Assembly (NCBI GenBank): GCA_022496185.1
Contig: WTXG01000030.1
Coordinates: forward strand, 1-64,000
Source: Multifurca ochricompacta
Lineage: Eukaryota > Basidiomycota > Agaricomycetes > Russulales > Russulaceae
Length of the DNA stretch: 64,000 nucleotides
Direction: 5' to 3'
The notes under the pieces were generated by a model. That model was not told where the DNA came from. It worked only from the letters and a program-made list of their open reading frames with translations, and ran no database searches. Of the stretch, positions 1 to 10,883 are shown in pieces (the stretch's first letter is position 1; every line of letters begins with the position of its first letter). Position numbers and translations under genes: made by a program.

Positions 1-602
1 CTTAACCAAGGGAGGTATATTAAAATCAATTATTAAGGCATCGTCACCGTTAGTATGCACGCCACTGATTGTCAGCCCAAGTGATAACCATTATCTCAGC
101 GCGCTCATGAAAGCTATGAATTTTGAGAGCTACCTGTCACCAAGCTGTCATTGCTCTACCTCCGAGCCTGTTATTTATGAATGAACAAGTGAATCCGTTA
201 CGGTGACCATCCAGATACGTTTCACTCTTGTGCAATGACACCTTGGAATGGATGTCATCGCTTAAAGTCCCGGAAGCCAAACGAGGCCTAATCACGGAGC
301 CCAGTCAATTCAATCGAGTGATTGCCCCGCCAGTTGACCCCTGCGAACGAGCGTCTCTGATTCAGCAGAAAGTGACAAGTTGTAGGAAAATCGTGGCAAC
401 TCGCGTCCCCCTACGTTTACCAAAGCCAATGGTCTACGTTGCATCCATGATCGCCACCTGTTTTCATTCTAAGTTATATTTCTAATATCACGAAAGGGTG
501 CACATGGCCAGAGGATAATCCATCTGATCAGTGATACAAATCTAAAGTAAACAACGGCACCTGGACATGATACTTTCAAAGTGTACTAGGACCAGCGCGA
601 CT
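1..602. other. Left-edge stretch without a recognisable gene
   Basis: Only short open frames without recognisable domains or plausible splice partners are visible. It lies downstream of the terpene synthase stop codon. The extreme left could hold the end of a gene outside the window, but nothing in the sequence supports one. Confidence 0.5.
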
Positions 603-1859
603 TTACAGCTCCAACTCATCTACAAGTTGGTGACCGATCTCGTCTGGGTCTCGCTTCGGCAACAATTTCACCCAGCGTGTTTTCTGGAATTCTGCACCCC
701 TCTTGCCAAAGTATCGCTCGGTCTCAAAACCCCATTGACCGTTCGCTCGCACCCAGTTTCCCAGCCCATCCACATACTGCGCCAGCTGCTTGTCCACCGG
801 CTCACCAAATTTCGGAATCTTGTTCTCGTATATGTCCATGAACTCCTTTCCAGTTCTTTGCGATGTTCATAAATCCAATCCATGGCCCCTTGGATGTCGA
901 CCTCGTTCTGGTGCATCAGAATAGTTATAATGTTGCAACTATCATTGGCTCGCGCCTGCTCTTTGTTGTATGAAACGATGTCCTAAGTCAAGAAAAGATT
1001 GTCAGAATTAGCATACAGTGGGATCAAGCACAACCTACATTATCCAGCAAGATCATGTCAGTGGCCAAAACAGATAATTCTTCGATGGCTGGATGGTGAA
1101 TGGCATCATCTGGGAGGTTCATTTCTAATTCGAGCATCGCGAAAGCTGGCATGGTGCCAATGTCATCTCGTCGGACTTCGAAGTACTCTTGAATCGTTAG
1201 ATTATGCCCGTTGTCTCGATCGGCTGCCTGTCGTACAACACCTTGCACGTAAGGTTCAAATGTTTCTATGAACCGTTTCTGTGAAGGAAGACTAGCTGTC
1301 TTGATCGCTCGCTCCCAGAACCTAGGTCAATGCCCTCAACACATGTCTCCACGCTCTCTAACTTGAATAAAATGACTTACTGTCGGGTGACCTCACCACC
1401 GATCCATTCGTCTTTGGGACGAGGGGTGTGTGGGTTGCGGAGGGCATCCATAATAATATTGGCCATCAGCTGAGCTTCATCTTCACTCGCGAGATCGGAA
1501 TACTCGTCGAATAAGAAGTACAGATTCATCAAGTCGCAACAACTGCGCAGGCGTTCTTAAATTGGAGGTGAGCATGATTTATCGGGTGGAGTTGATATAC
1601 CTACCTTCGTCGTAAAGAGGATAGGCAAGTGATGTGAAGAGGCCTGGCAAGCGTTGAGTCGACAAAATTATCATTAAAGGTTGGAACGGGTCATACCGAG
1701 CTCACAGCGATCAAAGGCTTCCTGTGCCTTTGGACTGAAGGCTTTAAAGCCTTTGAACCAGGCTGAGGATGCTTCATTGGCCTGAACGTGGTGTGGGTTG
1801 AGGTGACGAGGCCATTTCCAGTTTTCTAAGGTGTCGGGCATATAGAAGCTGATGGTCAT
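603..1859 (-). CDS. Sesquiterpene synthase (class I terpene cyclase), with one apparent frameshift
   Basis: Predicted to ionise and cyclise farnesyl diphosphate in the cytosol. The N-terminus, with [12 protein letters not shown], is typical of the basidiomycete clade containing delta-6-protoilludene synthases. Exon 3 carries the acidic Mg-binding motif DEYSD. The NSE motif reads N-DIVSYNKE, its Asn just before and the rest just after an intron. An ERY pair near the C-terminus contacts diphosphate in the family. At least four introns (near 1643-1692, 1558-1603, 1322-1379 and 980-1036) have GT/AG ends. The start is the ATG at 1857-1859; an upstream in-frame TTG is not used. At 847-849 the frame slips by one base inside an A-run (read on the minus strand) between KELE and FMDIYENK; one extra A would restore the usual alignment. 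It is therefore either a recent pseudogene or a base-calling error. Illudane-type product specificity is possible but unproven. Confidence 0.85.
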
Positions 1860-1940
1860 GATAGGCTTTCTCAAAATTGAAGAAATTGAAAGTATGAAGA
1901 GCTGGAATGAGACCTGTGGGGTGAGGCGATTGTTATCGTT

Positions 1941-1950
1941 CTTTTATACT
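1941..1950 (-). promoter_or_regulatory. TATA box of the terpene synthase
   Basis: The minus strand reads AGTATAAAAG about 80 bp upstream of the ATG. The corresponding position in the duplicate near 41570 is mutated and no longer a TATA box. Confidence 0.5.
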
Positions 1951-3178
1951 TTGCGGATGAGCCCCCATGTAAAGTCGGTCTTGAAAGCCAGGGAATCAAT
2001 GGCGCCTCTCGACTTGTGTTTGGACGACAATGGACCGAGTAACCATTATGGAGTGGCGTTTGATTATGTTCCCAATGATACGCGCGTTTGTATTAATCAT
2101 GAAACTTCCAAACAACCATTGAAACAACCACTGCATGATCGGTTCTCGCACTGGAACTCTGTTGGACCAGGGGGGGCTGGTCCGAATTTTTCAGCATATT
2201 CAGCATATGGGCATAATCGGATCCCTGCTACCCAAACAGAGAAAGAAAAACTAGACATTAGACATCGCCCAGAAAGGAATTGCTTCGTTGCGATGAAGTA
2301 CGGCGATATCGCGCGCCGTATCACTATGAATGATCACCGTGACCTAAACAGGAACCGGCACTAACTTGATGCTACATTCACTTGAGAAGAAACTTGAGCT
2401 TTAAACAGCAAGAATGTAAGAGAAAATCCGAGGAGACCCGAACGGCAAAGATCATTGAAAGATTGCTGCATTGCTGCATTGATCTACAGATCTTCCCCGC
2501 TTTAAACATCGGGACGGACCCGAAACCTTCTGCCTCTGCCCGTTCCTGCCTCCTCGTCTCCACACCACACTCATGAACTAATACTTGTTTGCTTCGTTTT
2601 ATCTTCGTTTCATCTTCACACCCATGAAGTGTGTCCCTTAATTTACATTACATTCCCTACATCTTGACTTGGATTGGACTCGCCGAATACTGGCCTCATG
2701 TTTATGAAAGACGAGTATCTTAATCATGAAATATTAGACTAGTTCTCGCCTCTAGATCTCATTGCGTGCTATAACCTTAGAAAGTAGCAAAAGGTCTACA
2801 AAGTCAAGTGAAGCGTGTTCCCAAACAAAGAAAGAGAGAGAGGCAGAGTTGATCAAAGAGAGAGGATGAGGGGCTCCGTGTAATTTAAGATTTCGGACTT
2901 GAAGGTTCATTGTGCTTGATGTTTCCATGTTGAGAAGTGCCTGAAGCCTAGTCATGGCACATTGGACATGGGTGGACTGGCTGTGGCTAGGGCACAGTAC
3001 ACAGACCAGTCATGAGGGATCGAGACAGTAATAACTAATCTGAAAGTTGTAAGTACAAAGTGTTGCATTTGCTTCCACGAGCGCGAGTAGTGTTCGGTAA
3101 CAAAAGAGGGAAAAACGGAATTGGACTCATCATAGGTACATTGTCACAAAAGAGACATGAGAGAAACAAGACTGAAAA

Positions 3179-3617
3179 GGTCACCTTACTCTCCCCCACC
3201 GCTGATATCCCTAAAGTGGTAATCTTGTTACACGACTGTGATTTGTAATAATATTTATTTTAAAAAGGAAAGTTATCAACAAAGTATCATTACAAATCAG
3301 TTGGAATAAGATTAGATAATCAGTATTGATTTCATCAATTGTTTTACAACGCGATCACAATTACGTCGGACCGCTATCTCGGTATCTCTGTACCGGTATT
3401 CTGGTTCAACACCATCCTTACACTGTAAACTGCACAGTTGAACCTTGCGAAAATCCGGATAAAAAGCGCGATTCAGCCACCAAAAGCCGCGGCTTCAGGC
3501 TTTCCATAGCTTAAGCCTGAGCCGTGGGCCGCTGGAAGCCGTTTTCACGGCCCATGTCGGCTCGGCTTTTCCGGCTCAGCAACGGCCGGCTTACGGCTTT
3601 GAGCCGAGCCATCACTA
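3179..3617. mobile_element. hAT-like insertion with imperfect 8-bp target duplication
   Basis: The duplicate at 42861-42870 is an unoccupied site. Here the stretch is flanked by ACTGAAAA (3171-3178) and ACTGAAAC (3618-3625), a 7/8 match to a duplicated 8-mer. The right end finishes ...CCATCACTA, the complement of the TAGTGATG terminus of the MITE at 63104-63415. The right 180 bp is full of AAGCCG/CGGCTT subterminal motifs in both orientations. The left end lacks a matching terminus, so the element is rearranged or partly deleted. No coding capacity. Confidence 0.7.
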
Positions 3618-3712
3618 ACTGAAACATGCCCCCAAAGGGAGCATCCATAAATTATATTCGGGCGCGACTCCTGAAGCCAAGTATGGTACATGCGAGCATA
3701 CCTCCAACTGGA

Positions 3713-4321
3713 CTCTGGCAGACCAAAATTCAATATCTAGACTGATAGACAGCTCAATGACCCAGTCCAGTATCAGCTTGCATGGGTGCAAGATGCAACC
3801 ACTTCCTGTCAGAATACAGATGGAGACTAGTGCAATGGAGGGAGATCATATAGCTAACTCTGTAAGCTGCTGTTGAGATGGGCCAGTCCAGTAGCAACTG
3901 GATTATTGGGAACCGGAGGACTCGATCTTATGATCCATGATAAGATAATCTAAAGTGTGTCAGATAATTGATTCAGAGACAATTCCACACTGCACACACA
4001 ACACATTCCTTCTGTCTTGTCACATTCACTTCATGTGGTCAAGTGAGTATTAGTTTATCTTATCTTTACGACAGTTTTGATGGCTAGATGACAAGATTAA
4101 ATTTAGTTCATTTAGTCAATGCTGTCTAATGCCGTCTAATGCCGTCTAATGCTGTTTTTTGACAGGATTGGATGGGTTTTTCCGTCCCCATCGCCGTCCC
4201 CATCCCCTTCCCCGTCCCCCGTCCGTCTCAATGATTGAGTTGAGCTGGTACGGCACGGGTACGGCAGCCGTGCTACGGACTCGTCCATACCCGTGAGGTA
4301 CGGCTACGGTGCGCAGCCCTA
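3713..4321. mobile_element. 3' fragment of a non-autonomous hAT element
   Basis: From CTCTGGCAGACC onward this tract aligns with the right half of the complete element at 27405-28533, ending in the same terminal repeat ACGGTGCGCAGCCCTA. The left terminus is absent. Short GCCGTCTAATG repeats precede the end. A further fragment of the same element occurs in the second duplication copy, near 42960-43220. Confidence 0.75.
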
Positions 4322-4451
4322 GTGGCTAGTTTGACTGGTCGTGGTTATTACTGCGGCAGTTTCGTGGGATGTATCTTCGTGAAAGCAGTCTGATGTATTC
4401 TTTGTCTTCTTCAGTGACTGCTCATCAGATGAACATCAACATCTATAGCAT

Positions 4452-4886
4452 TCAGGTCTCGTTGACTCGGTCGTCCTTGGGATTGTCCTTGTTGACTTCC
4501 CTTTTGCCAAAAGAAGGATTGGTTTCATCAGGTGTTGTTATTGGTGCTGTAGATCCCCTGTTGGATGAGAATGTTCTTTTGTTACATATGAGCTGCCCCT
4601 TATCCATACGTCTAGCGTGGAGGGAGTATGTCGGTCTAGGCATTAGGTAGTTAGTAGTCCCTGTAGTCCCCATCCGAAAATTCGAAGCATGCTGATGTTG
4701 TCGCGATGTAATCCTGCGCGGTGGACAAGTATTTGAAGGTCTACAACATACATACGCGTCAATTCGTCCGCCTTTCGTCCTCAACCCTCGCAAATCGTCT
4801 TGAACTTGTTCTTGTGCTGCAAAGTCATAAAGCACTTCCTTGAATTGTTGCTCTACTGTTTGCCATATATTCTTGGTCCAAGGCAA
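4452..4886 (-). pseudogene. Degenerate retrotransposon gag-like fragment
   Basis: An open frame of 144 codons contains a stretch resembling the Ty3-type gag core (Leu-Arg-x-Leu-Arg-x-Lys-x-Gly-Arg-Ile-Asp-Ala-Tyr-Val) and, later, a basic segment where a CCHC knuckle would normally follow. No zinc knuckle, protease or polymerase is visible nearby. It may be a chance frame; the call rests on weak similarity only. Confidence 0.3.
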
Positions 4887-5390
4887 ACATAACGGGTCTA
4901 CTGCTACGTCTAGGAGGCATTCGGATACGTCGCCAACGATTCATATCTCTTCTACATAGCCATTCATTGTACTATGGACTTCCCACCTCGAACGGGCAGA
5001 CACCAAAAGTGTTATGGATATACCGCTTGTCCTGGACACATCCATTAATGATAAATAAGTTCGGTAAGCTGCCACCTCGCTTCTGTACTGTACTGTACCG
5101 AGTAATAATAACCCGTGAGTGTTGCATGTAGCGTCAGTCTGTAACATGGTAGAATGTTCGGCTTTCAGCTGGCTAATCCCGTTTGAGAACCGAAGTTTAT
5201 TCTTATTCATCTCCTACGGCTCAATTTCGCTTCTTCACCAATTCTAATGCTGAATGGGTACAAGCAGCGAGTGAACATCCTTCCATTTATCGTCCTCTAA
5301 GCCAATGATATTATCCACTGGGAGGTAAGGACCTATATATTTCGACCTCCCACCCAAATTACGACCCCTACCCTCCTCCTATTATCTCTG
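4887..5390. other. Intergenic region upstream of P450 #1
   Basis: No gene recognised. The last 60 bp contain the probable P450 promoter, with a TATATATT at 5334-5341. Confidence 0.5.
5334..5341 (+). promoter_or_regulatory. TATA box of P450 #1
   Basis: TATATATT lies about 50 bp upstream of the first ATG of the P450 model. Confidence 0.4.
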
Positions 5391-7500
5391 ATGGAACCTC
5401 GTCCTCTGCAAAGGGTGAGCGTTTTGAAAAAGTGCATGGGTTGGGTACCTGGAATTTATGACCCCTCGACCTATGCATTTGCGCTTCCTCCCAAAGGAAG
5501 TGCTTTCCGCACGAGTGGGGCAATCTCTGACCCTCCGCTTCTTTTCATCTCGCAGTCTTCCTTCAATTTATCTGCCATTCAGGGCTTCCTGAGGCAAACC
5601 ACTTTTGGAACGAGTCTGGAGAACAAGACTCTTATCATCGGTGCCCTTCTCGCTGTGATCACCTACTTTATTATCTCTTATGTTAAAAGTCCTTGGCGAA
5701 AATTACCACCTGGGCCTCGACGCTCGCCAATTATTGGGAATACATTTCAGCTATTAGACAAGAAATGGCTGCTTTCCAAAGATTGCAAGGGACGCTTCGG
5801 TGAGCCCTCGTCATCAACTCTCCAGGACGTTGCTAACATGAAAGAATGAGTAATGCAGGGGAGGTTATGTACCTCGATGTGGCAGGAACACCGGTGATTA
5901 TGTTCAACAGTTTCAAGTCGGCCTTCGATGTTCTCGAACGTAGTGCGAATAACTATTCCGACCGCCCTCAACTTATTATGCCGCAAAAGCTCCTCAACAA
6001 AGGTCTTCTGATGGTTTTCATGAACTATGACGCGCAGTAAGTGCTTGTTTAGGCCGCATGGCCGCGCACTGTCCACGCTTATATTCTTACACAGCTGTCG
6101 TCGTCTGCGTCGTGCTTCACAAGCAGCTCTCACCAAGACGGTGGTGCGAAAATACTATTCAATCCTGACGAGGGAAGCCACCATGTTGGCTTCGGGGCTT
6201 CTGGAGAACGGGTCGCATCACGATTGGCCGAAGGAGTTTCAACGCACGACTGCTTCCGTGATCATGTCCATCCTCTACGACTATCCGCCACTCACCTCAG
6301 CGCATGATAAGGCCATTGAAGGGATCGAGACGTATAACGACAGGATGACGCGTGCTAGTGCCCCCGGGCGATACTTTGTCGAATTATTCCCTTGGATGAT
6401 GCTCATTCCGAAGAGGTATTTAATTAAATTTTCCTGGTTCGATGAGAGTATTGACATGGAGTCAACAAATAGATTTGCAAAGTGGAAGAGGGAAGGCCTC
6501 AAGCATGGAGACGAGCACCAGGAATTGTTCCAAGGCCTTTTGAATCGTGTTAAAGTCGACCTTGTATGCCCTGGTCTCGCATACGGCATATGCTGTCTAG
6601 CTGATAGATATTGCAGGACGAAGGAGGGACCAGGCCTAGTTTCTGCGCTTCGTTGCTGCAGGGAAATGATCGGGACAACCTGACGGAGCCGGAAATGGCA
6701 TTCCTGGCTGGGTTGATGTAGTGAGTAACAGTATTCTCAATCTCCACGAGAACTCGAACAGAGCGAGCGATCACAGTTCTGCTGGCGCTGAAACTACTGC
6801 TACCACTCTAATTTGGTGGACACTGGCCATGGTGGCGTTCCCTGAGGTGCAACGTCGCGCGCAAGCCGAACTCGATGACGTAGTCGGCCGCTCTCGCCTT
6901 CCCACCTTTGACGACGCCCCGCACCTTCCATATGTGCGCGCCATTGTCAAGGAAATTCTTCGCTGGCGACCTGTCGCTCCGCTCGGAATAGCCCACGCCG
7001 CAAAGGAAGATGGTTGGTATGAAGGCATCTTCATCCCGAAAGGCGCTATCTGCATGGCGAACGTTTGGCATGGCAACCATGACCGCGCCGTGTTTGGTGA
7101 CGATGCAGATGAATTCCGGCCGGAGAGATACATCGACGAGAAGGGAGAGCTGATAACCGGCCCGACGGAAGGAAATCAGGACAATCATTCCACGTACGGG
7201 TTTGGACGCAGGGCTTGCCCTGGCAAGCACCTCGCCAATGACGCGCTCTTTATCGACACGGCGAGGACTCTGTGGGCGATGAACTTGGAACGCACACGGG
7301 ACGAGAACGGGAATGAAATGCCGCTGGATACAGACTCCTTTGTGGACACTGGCGTGGTCATGTATGTACCCGCGCCCACGGACGAGCTCGGCTAACCTCC
7401 TTGACACAGCCGGCCCCTGCCCTTCGATCTCCAGTTAACGCCCCGCTTCCCTGAAGTAACGTCAATTTTGGCGGAAGAGCGAATACAGTACGGGGTTTAA
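5391..7500 (+). CDS. Cytochrome P450 #1 (microsomal class II monooxygenase)
   Basis: A haem-thiolate monooxygenase anchored in the endoplasmic reticulum. A membrane segment lies about residues 80-97, followed by the proline hinge LPPGP. Then come the I-helix AGAETT, the K-helix KEILRW (ExxR), FRPERY, and the haem loop FGRRACPGKH with the Cys ligand. Introns are inferred at about 5801-5858, 6039-6094, 6418-6470, 6565-6616, 6721-6776 and a final one starting near 7362. Splicing that last intron restores the family's C-terminal PFDLQLTPRFPEV and a stop at 7498-7500; without it the frame would stop early at 7395. The first 75 codons are unusually long for the family, so translation may begin at a later Met. 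It is closely related to P450 #2 (20376-22392) and lies 3.5 kb upstream of the terpene synthase start, which makes sesquiterpene oxidation a reasonable but unproven role. Confidence 0.9.
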
Positions 7501-7776
7501 AGCGTCTGGACTAGAGCAAATGAGGGGTGTGCTTTCTTGAAGAATCACATGTCGTCAAGTGTCAGTTGTAAATTGATAGCTATCCGAATGTACTGGAAGT
7601 ATATTTTTTTGCTTGACACCCGTCGGTGTGGATGATTTTGTCATGTAACGTGTCACAAGCGCATGTATGGTGCAGTCCGCGAAGAATAGAAATTGTCAGT
7701 AGACGAGAGATCTCATCGTATAGTGGGGGCACACTTGTAGATCCGAACAAGAGTCATGACTAGATGCAAGATAATC

Positions 7777-8821
7777 CTACATAAAATCTTCTTCCATTTC
7801 CTTCACCGAATTATACTTCCGTTGTGGTTCCCCATCACCTTCATCTTCCACTTCTCCATTTAGGAACGAGTCGTACGACCGTGCAGCCTTCTCGGCCTTG
7901 CGTGCCTCAGCTAGCTCTAGGTCAGCCTTCTTCTAAAATTCAGAATCGAGTTAGATGCGTTCCCGCTACGAATGTGAACCGCGTTAGGTACCCTGGCAGC
8001 AGCTGCGGCGCGCTTGACGGCATTCTCGTGCTTGACTCGTTCAATCCGTTCTGCCTCATGGTCGACATTACGCTCGACCTTGGTCTTATTCAGACGATTT
8101 ACAATGGCGTTTTCGCGCTTTGGTATACAGACTGGACAGTATGAGCCGCTCATTACGTCAAATATATAGAATGAAAAAATATTGCGTACTTCGTTTCACC
8201 TAAATACGTGAATCTCAGTCTGAGGGACTATTGGGCAGAAACTGCGCAGCATACTCGCTTGTCATTGTGAAACGACACCTGCCCAACCGCCATGTCTCCA
8301 GTTTTCTTTATTTTATTCCTTGGTGAGATTAGGAAGACACGACGACGTAGCGAGCTGGCGCACCTTGAGATTGTCGGCTGGGGTGTAAATTATTGTGATG
8401 TCGTTCCGCTTGTTTCCTGAGCGGCCTAGATCAGAATTGAAAAAGAGTATAAATCGCTAGATAGCACCTTCTATAGAGTTAGCCTTGACGAGCTGTGCGC
8501 AGTCTACAAGTAATGGTTCGGGAATAGTCTCCCATGAGGTTATCGATTCAGGGAGACGGAGGTAAACGTGTGCTGAAGAAAGCTTGTCCACATGGAACCA
8601 TACGTCTTGTGGCCATGCATACTTGATCAGGTCCTCATCTATGAGTATGAGTCTTAGTGAACCCAAGATAATGACACAAATGAAGGACAGGCGATCACTT
8701 TCAACCTTATCCCGGCCCATGTAGATGGTTACAGGCGGCTCATACGCTAACTGGTATTGATGAGGTGAATCTCTTGCTACAGATGAGGATACTGACCTGT
8801 GCAAGTGAAGAAAAGTACCAT
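7777..8821 (-). CDS. CCDC25/Jlp2 homologue (NFACT-R/DUF814 domain protein)
   Basis: A conserved eukaryotic protein with one NFACT-R (DUF814) domain and a coiled-coil tail. Seven short exons give a protein of about 200 residues. It starts MVLFFTCT, continues through [15 protein letters not shown] and [18 protein letters not shown], then [25 protein letters not shown] and [19 protein letters not shown]. It ends in an acidic tail, [10 protein letters not shown]. All of these align in order with animal CCDC25. The charged region after KTKVER is predicted to be coiled coil. The family is linked to nucleic acid and ribosome-associated functions; the exact role in fungi is not established. It converges with P450 #1 (276 bp between stops). 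Confidence 0.9.
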
Positions 8822-9102
8822 CGCTCTCGAATCCCAGGTGTGCAGTCGCTGCAAGTGAGAATACAGCCCAAGGGGGAGATACTAAATATTGGTTGGTAAT
8901 ATAATCAAAATTAAAAACGCCGTCTGTGGAACCAATACATTATTTCGTCCACTGTTCACCGCAAACTAAACTATAATTCATTCCGTCTCTGTCTATAGAT
9001 TTTTTTAAAAAAAAGAGAGAATCAAGGCTGAGCATTGATTTATTGCGCCAAAGCCAAAAATACAGCCGGGCCGTCCCGTTGGACTGGACTCAAGACTTGA
9101 AG

Positions 9103-10681
9103 ATGTCCTTACTTGAAGCTGCAAAGAATGCCAATACTGCGTTCTCTGAGATACCGATCATGTTTGCCTATTTGCTTTGAGACAAGCCTACCCTTACTAA
9201 CTTTTCTCTATCTTTAGAGATTTGAAGGAAATTACCGATCCTGACCCCGTGGTACAACAAGCCCTCGCTAAACAGATCAGGGACGCATGTATTGATGTCG
9301 GCTTCTTCTATGGTTGGCCATCTTCAGGGTCCTACATCCTTTCACTGATGGGTCGACAGTTACCAATCACGGTATTTCCGAGGCGATCATCGAATCTGCC
9401 CTAGAATCAATGAAGACTTACTTTGCATCACCACTAGAGGTCAAGATGGAGGCACGCACACATTGTTTTCAGAGGCCTTACACTGTCATCGTGACACGTA
9501 TCTTAGCTCGACAACAAAAAAACGCCGAATTTTAAAGGTTACAATGCAATTTTGAGCAGCAACAATGATCCAACTGGCGCAGGAGACATGCACGAAGGAT
9601 TCGAATTCGGTTGGGAGGCGTTGGGAGATTCACCAGGCACGCTTGATGCTCGCCGCATGAAAGACGGCTCTATGGCCGGCGCGAATGTGTGGCCCGACGT
9701 TCCCGGGTTCCGGGTGTCTTTGTTGCGCTACTAGTGCGTCTGTTGGCAGACCATAGTGGATTGCGGGGAAGGTGATTCACCTGTCTTTGTTGTGCAGCCA
9801 TGCTGCGGTCGCACTCGGCAAGAATCTCTTCCCGCTTTTTGCGCGTGCCCTTGATCTTGCACCAGACTTTTTTGACGATAAGGTACGTACAGGTGTGTTC
9901 AACCCTGACGGGTAAGTATGTGAGAATGCTAACGATATAGCACAAAACCAGACGCAAAACTCGGCGGCGCTTGTACGCGTGTTGCACTACCCACCACAGA
10001 CGGGACCGATCGATGAACGTGTGATTGGCATCGGCGCCCACACCGAGTAAGGCTTGTCTATCTCTTTCTATCGGCCTACTTCTTTTGCCTCCATCTTCCC
10101 TGCCCCCAGTTTTGAGGTAAGCTCTCTAAAAGTGTCACGTACACTCGATGCTAAGTTAATGGCTTGGCAGTGCTTCACGATCCTGTGGCAGCAACCAGAT
10201 ATCCAGGCTCTGCAAGTATGCAACACAAGTGGAGAGTGGATTGATGCACCGTCAATTCCAGGGACACTTGTTATCAAGTATGTCTCTTACATCTTAGGGT
10301 CTGTCCTAGCTTCTAAAGAAGGTTCCTCTACAGTTTAGGAGACCAGTTTGCTAGATGGACCAGTGTGTCGCCTCACTTCTCCCTGACTATGAAGAACAAA
10401 TACTCATCGCCACGGTATAGATGATGTTTTCAAGAGTACCGTCCACCGCGCCGCAAATCGTTCGGGCGCACGACGCTATTCCATCCCTCTTTTCTTTGGC
10501 ACCGACTATGACGTTCTGCTCGAAGTGAGTCATCCTCCTATTTTTCTGAGAAACAACTGGAGCTGATATCTTTTACCAGCCAATCCCTAGCTGCGTGAGT
10601 GCCGAAAGGCCACCACGTTATGAAGTCGTGACTGCGGGCGACTACGTGAAGATGAGACTTCAAGCGACATATGGTCACTGA
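9103..10681 (+). CDS. 2-oxoglutarate/Fe(II)-dependent oxygenase (isopenicillin N synthase-like)
   Basis: A non-haem iron oxygenase of the IPNS/flavonoid-dioxygenase superfamily. The N-terminal DIOX_N domain shows IPIIDLKEI and FFYVTNHGI. The catalytic half has HTD (first Fe ligand pair) before CFTILWQQ, the second His in VHRA, and RYS (2-oxoglutarate-binding Arg-x-Ser) in RRYSIPLFF. The protein is about 330 residues, usual for the family. The model needs several introns. One (9452-9506) begins with GC rather than GT. One exon (10110-10116) is only 7 nt and supplies the Phe-Glu after HTD. The start at 9103 places the family's opening motif correctly. It could be a tailoring enzyme for the neighbouring terpene pathway, but many fungi carry unclustered members. 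Confidence 0.88.
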
Positions 10682-10883
10682 CGCTGGTTTATCTCGTTCT
10701 AATAAAGTTTGTAATTTTGAACCCTGATGATTAAGACGAGACGATAAGATAAGATAAGATTACGGGACTCGCTCGACTCGATTAATGACCTCAACCATTC
10801 GTCCGTCTTGCGATTATCACTCACTCCCCCCAAGTACCATTTCAGAGCTTTCGAGGTAACTTAAATATCAGCAAGAGAGATTG

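Larger units (their letters stand above)
1405..3760. repeat. Segmental duplication, copy 1 (5' half of terpene synthase plus upstream DNA)
   Basis: From mid-terpene synthase through about 1.9 kb of upstream DNA, this block is clearly collinear with 40765-43080. Long identical stretches occur around 2390-2460 versus 42015-42085, and 2700-2960 versus 42310-42540. Copy 1 carries an extra insertion at 3179-3617; copy 2 carries a different insertion within the gene. Non-coding apart from the gene. Confidence 0.85.

Noticed and set aside
228..485. Plus-strand open frame of 85 codons at the left edge
   Set aside because: No domain, no splice partners, and composition like the surrounding non-coding DNA.
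6808..7407. Minus-strand frame of 199 codons opposite P450 #1
   Set aside because: Antisense of the exon that carries the I-helix, ExxR and haem-binding motifs; no independent motifs.
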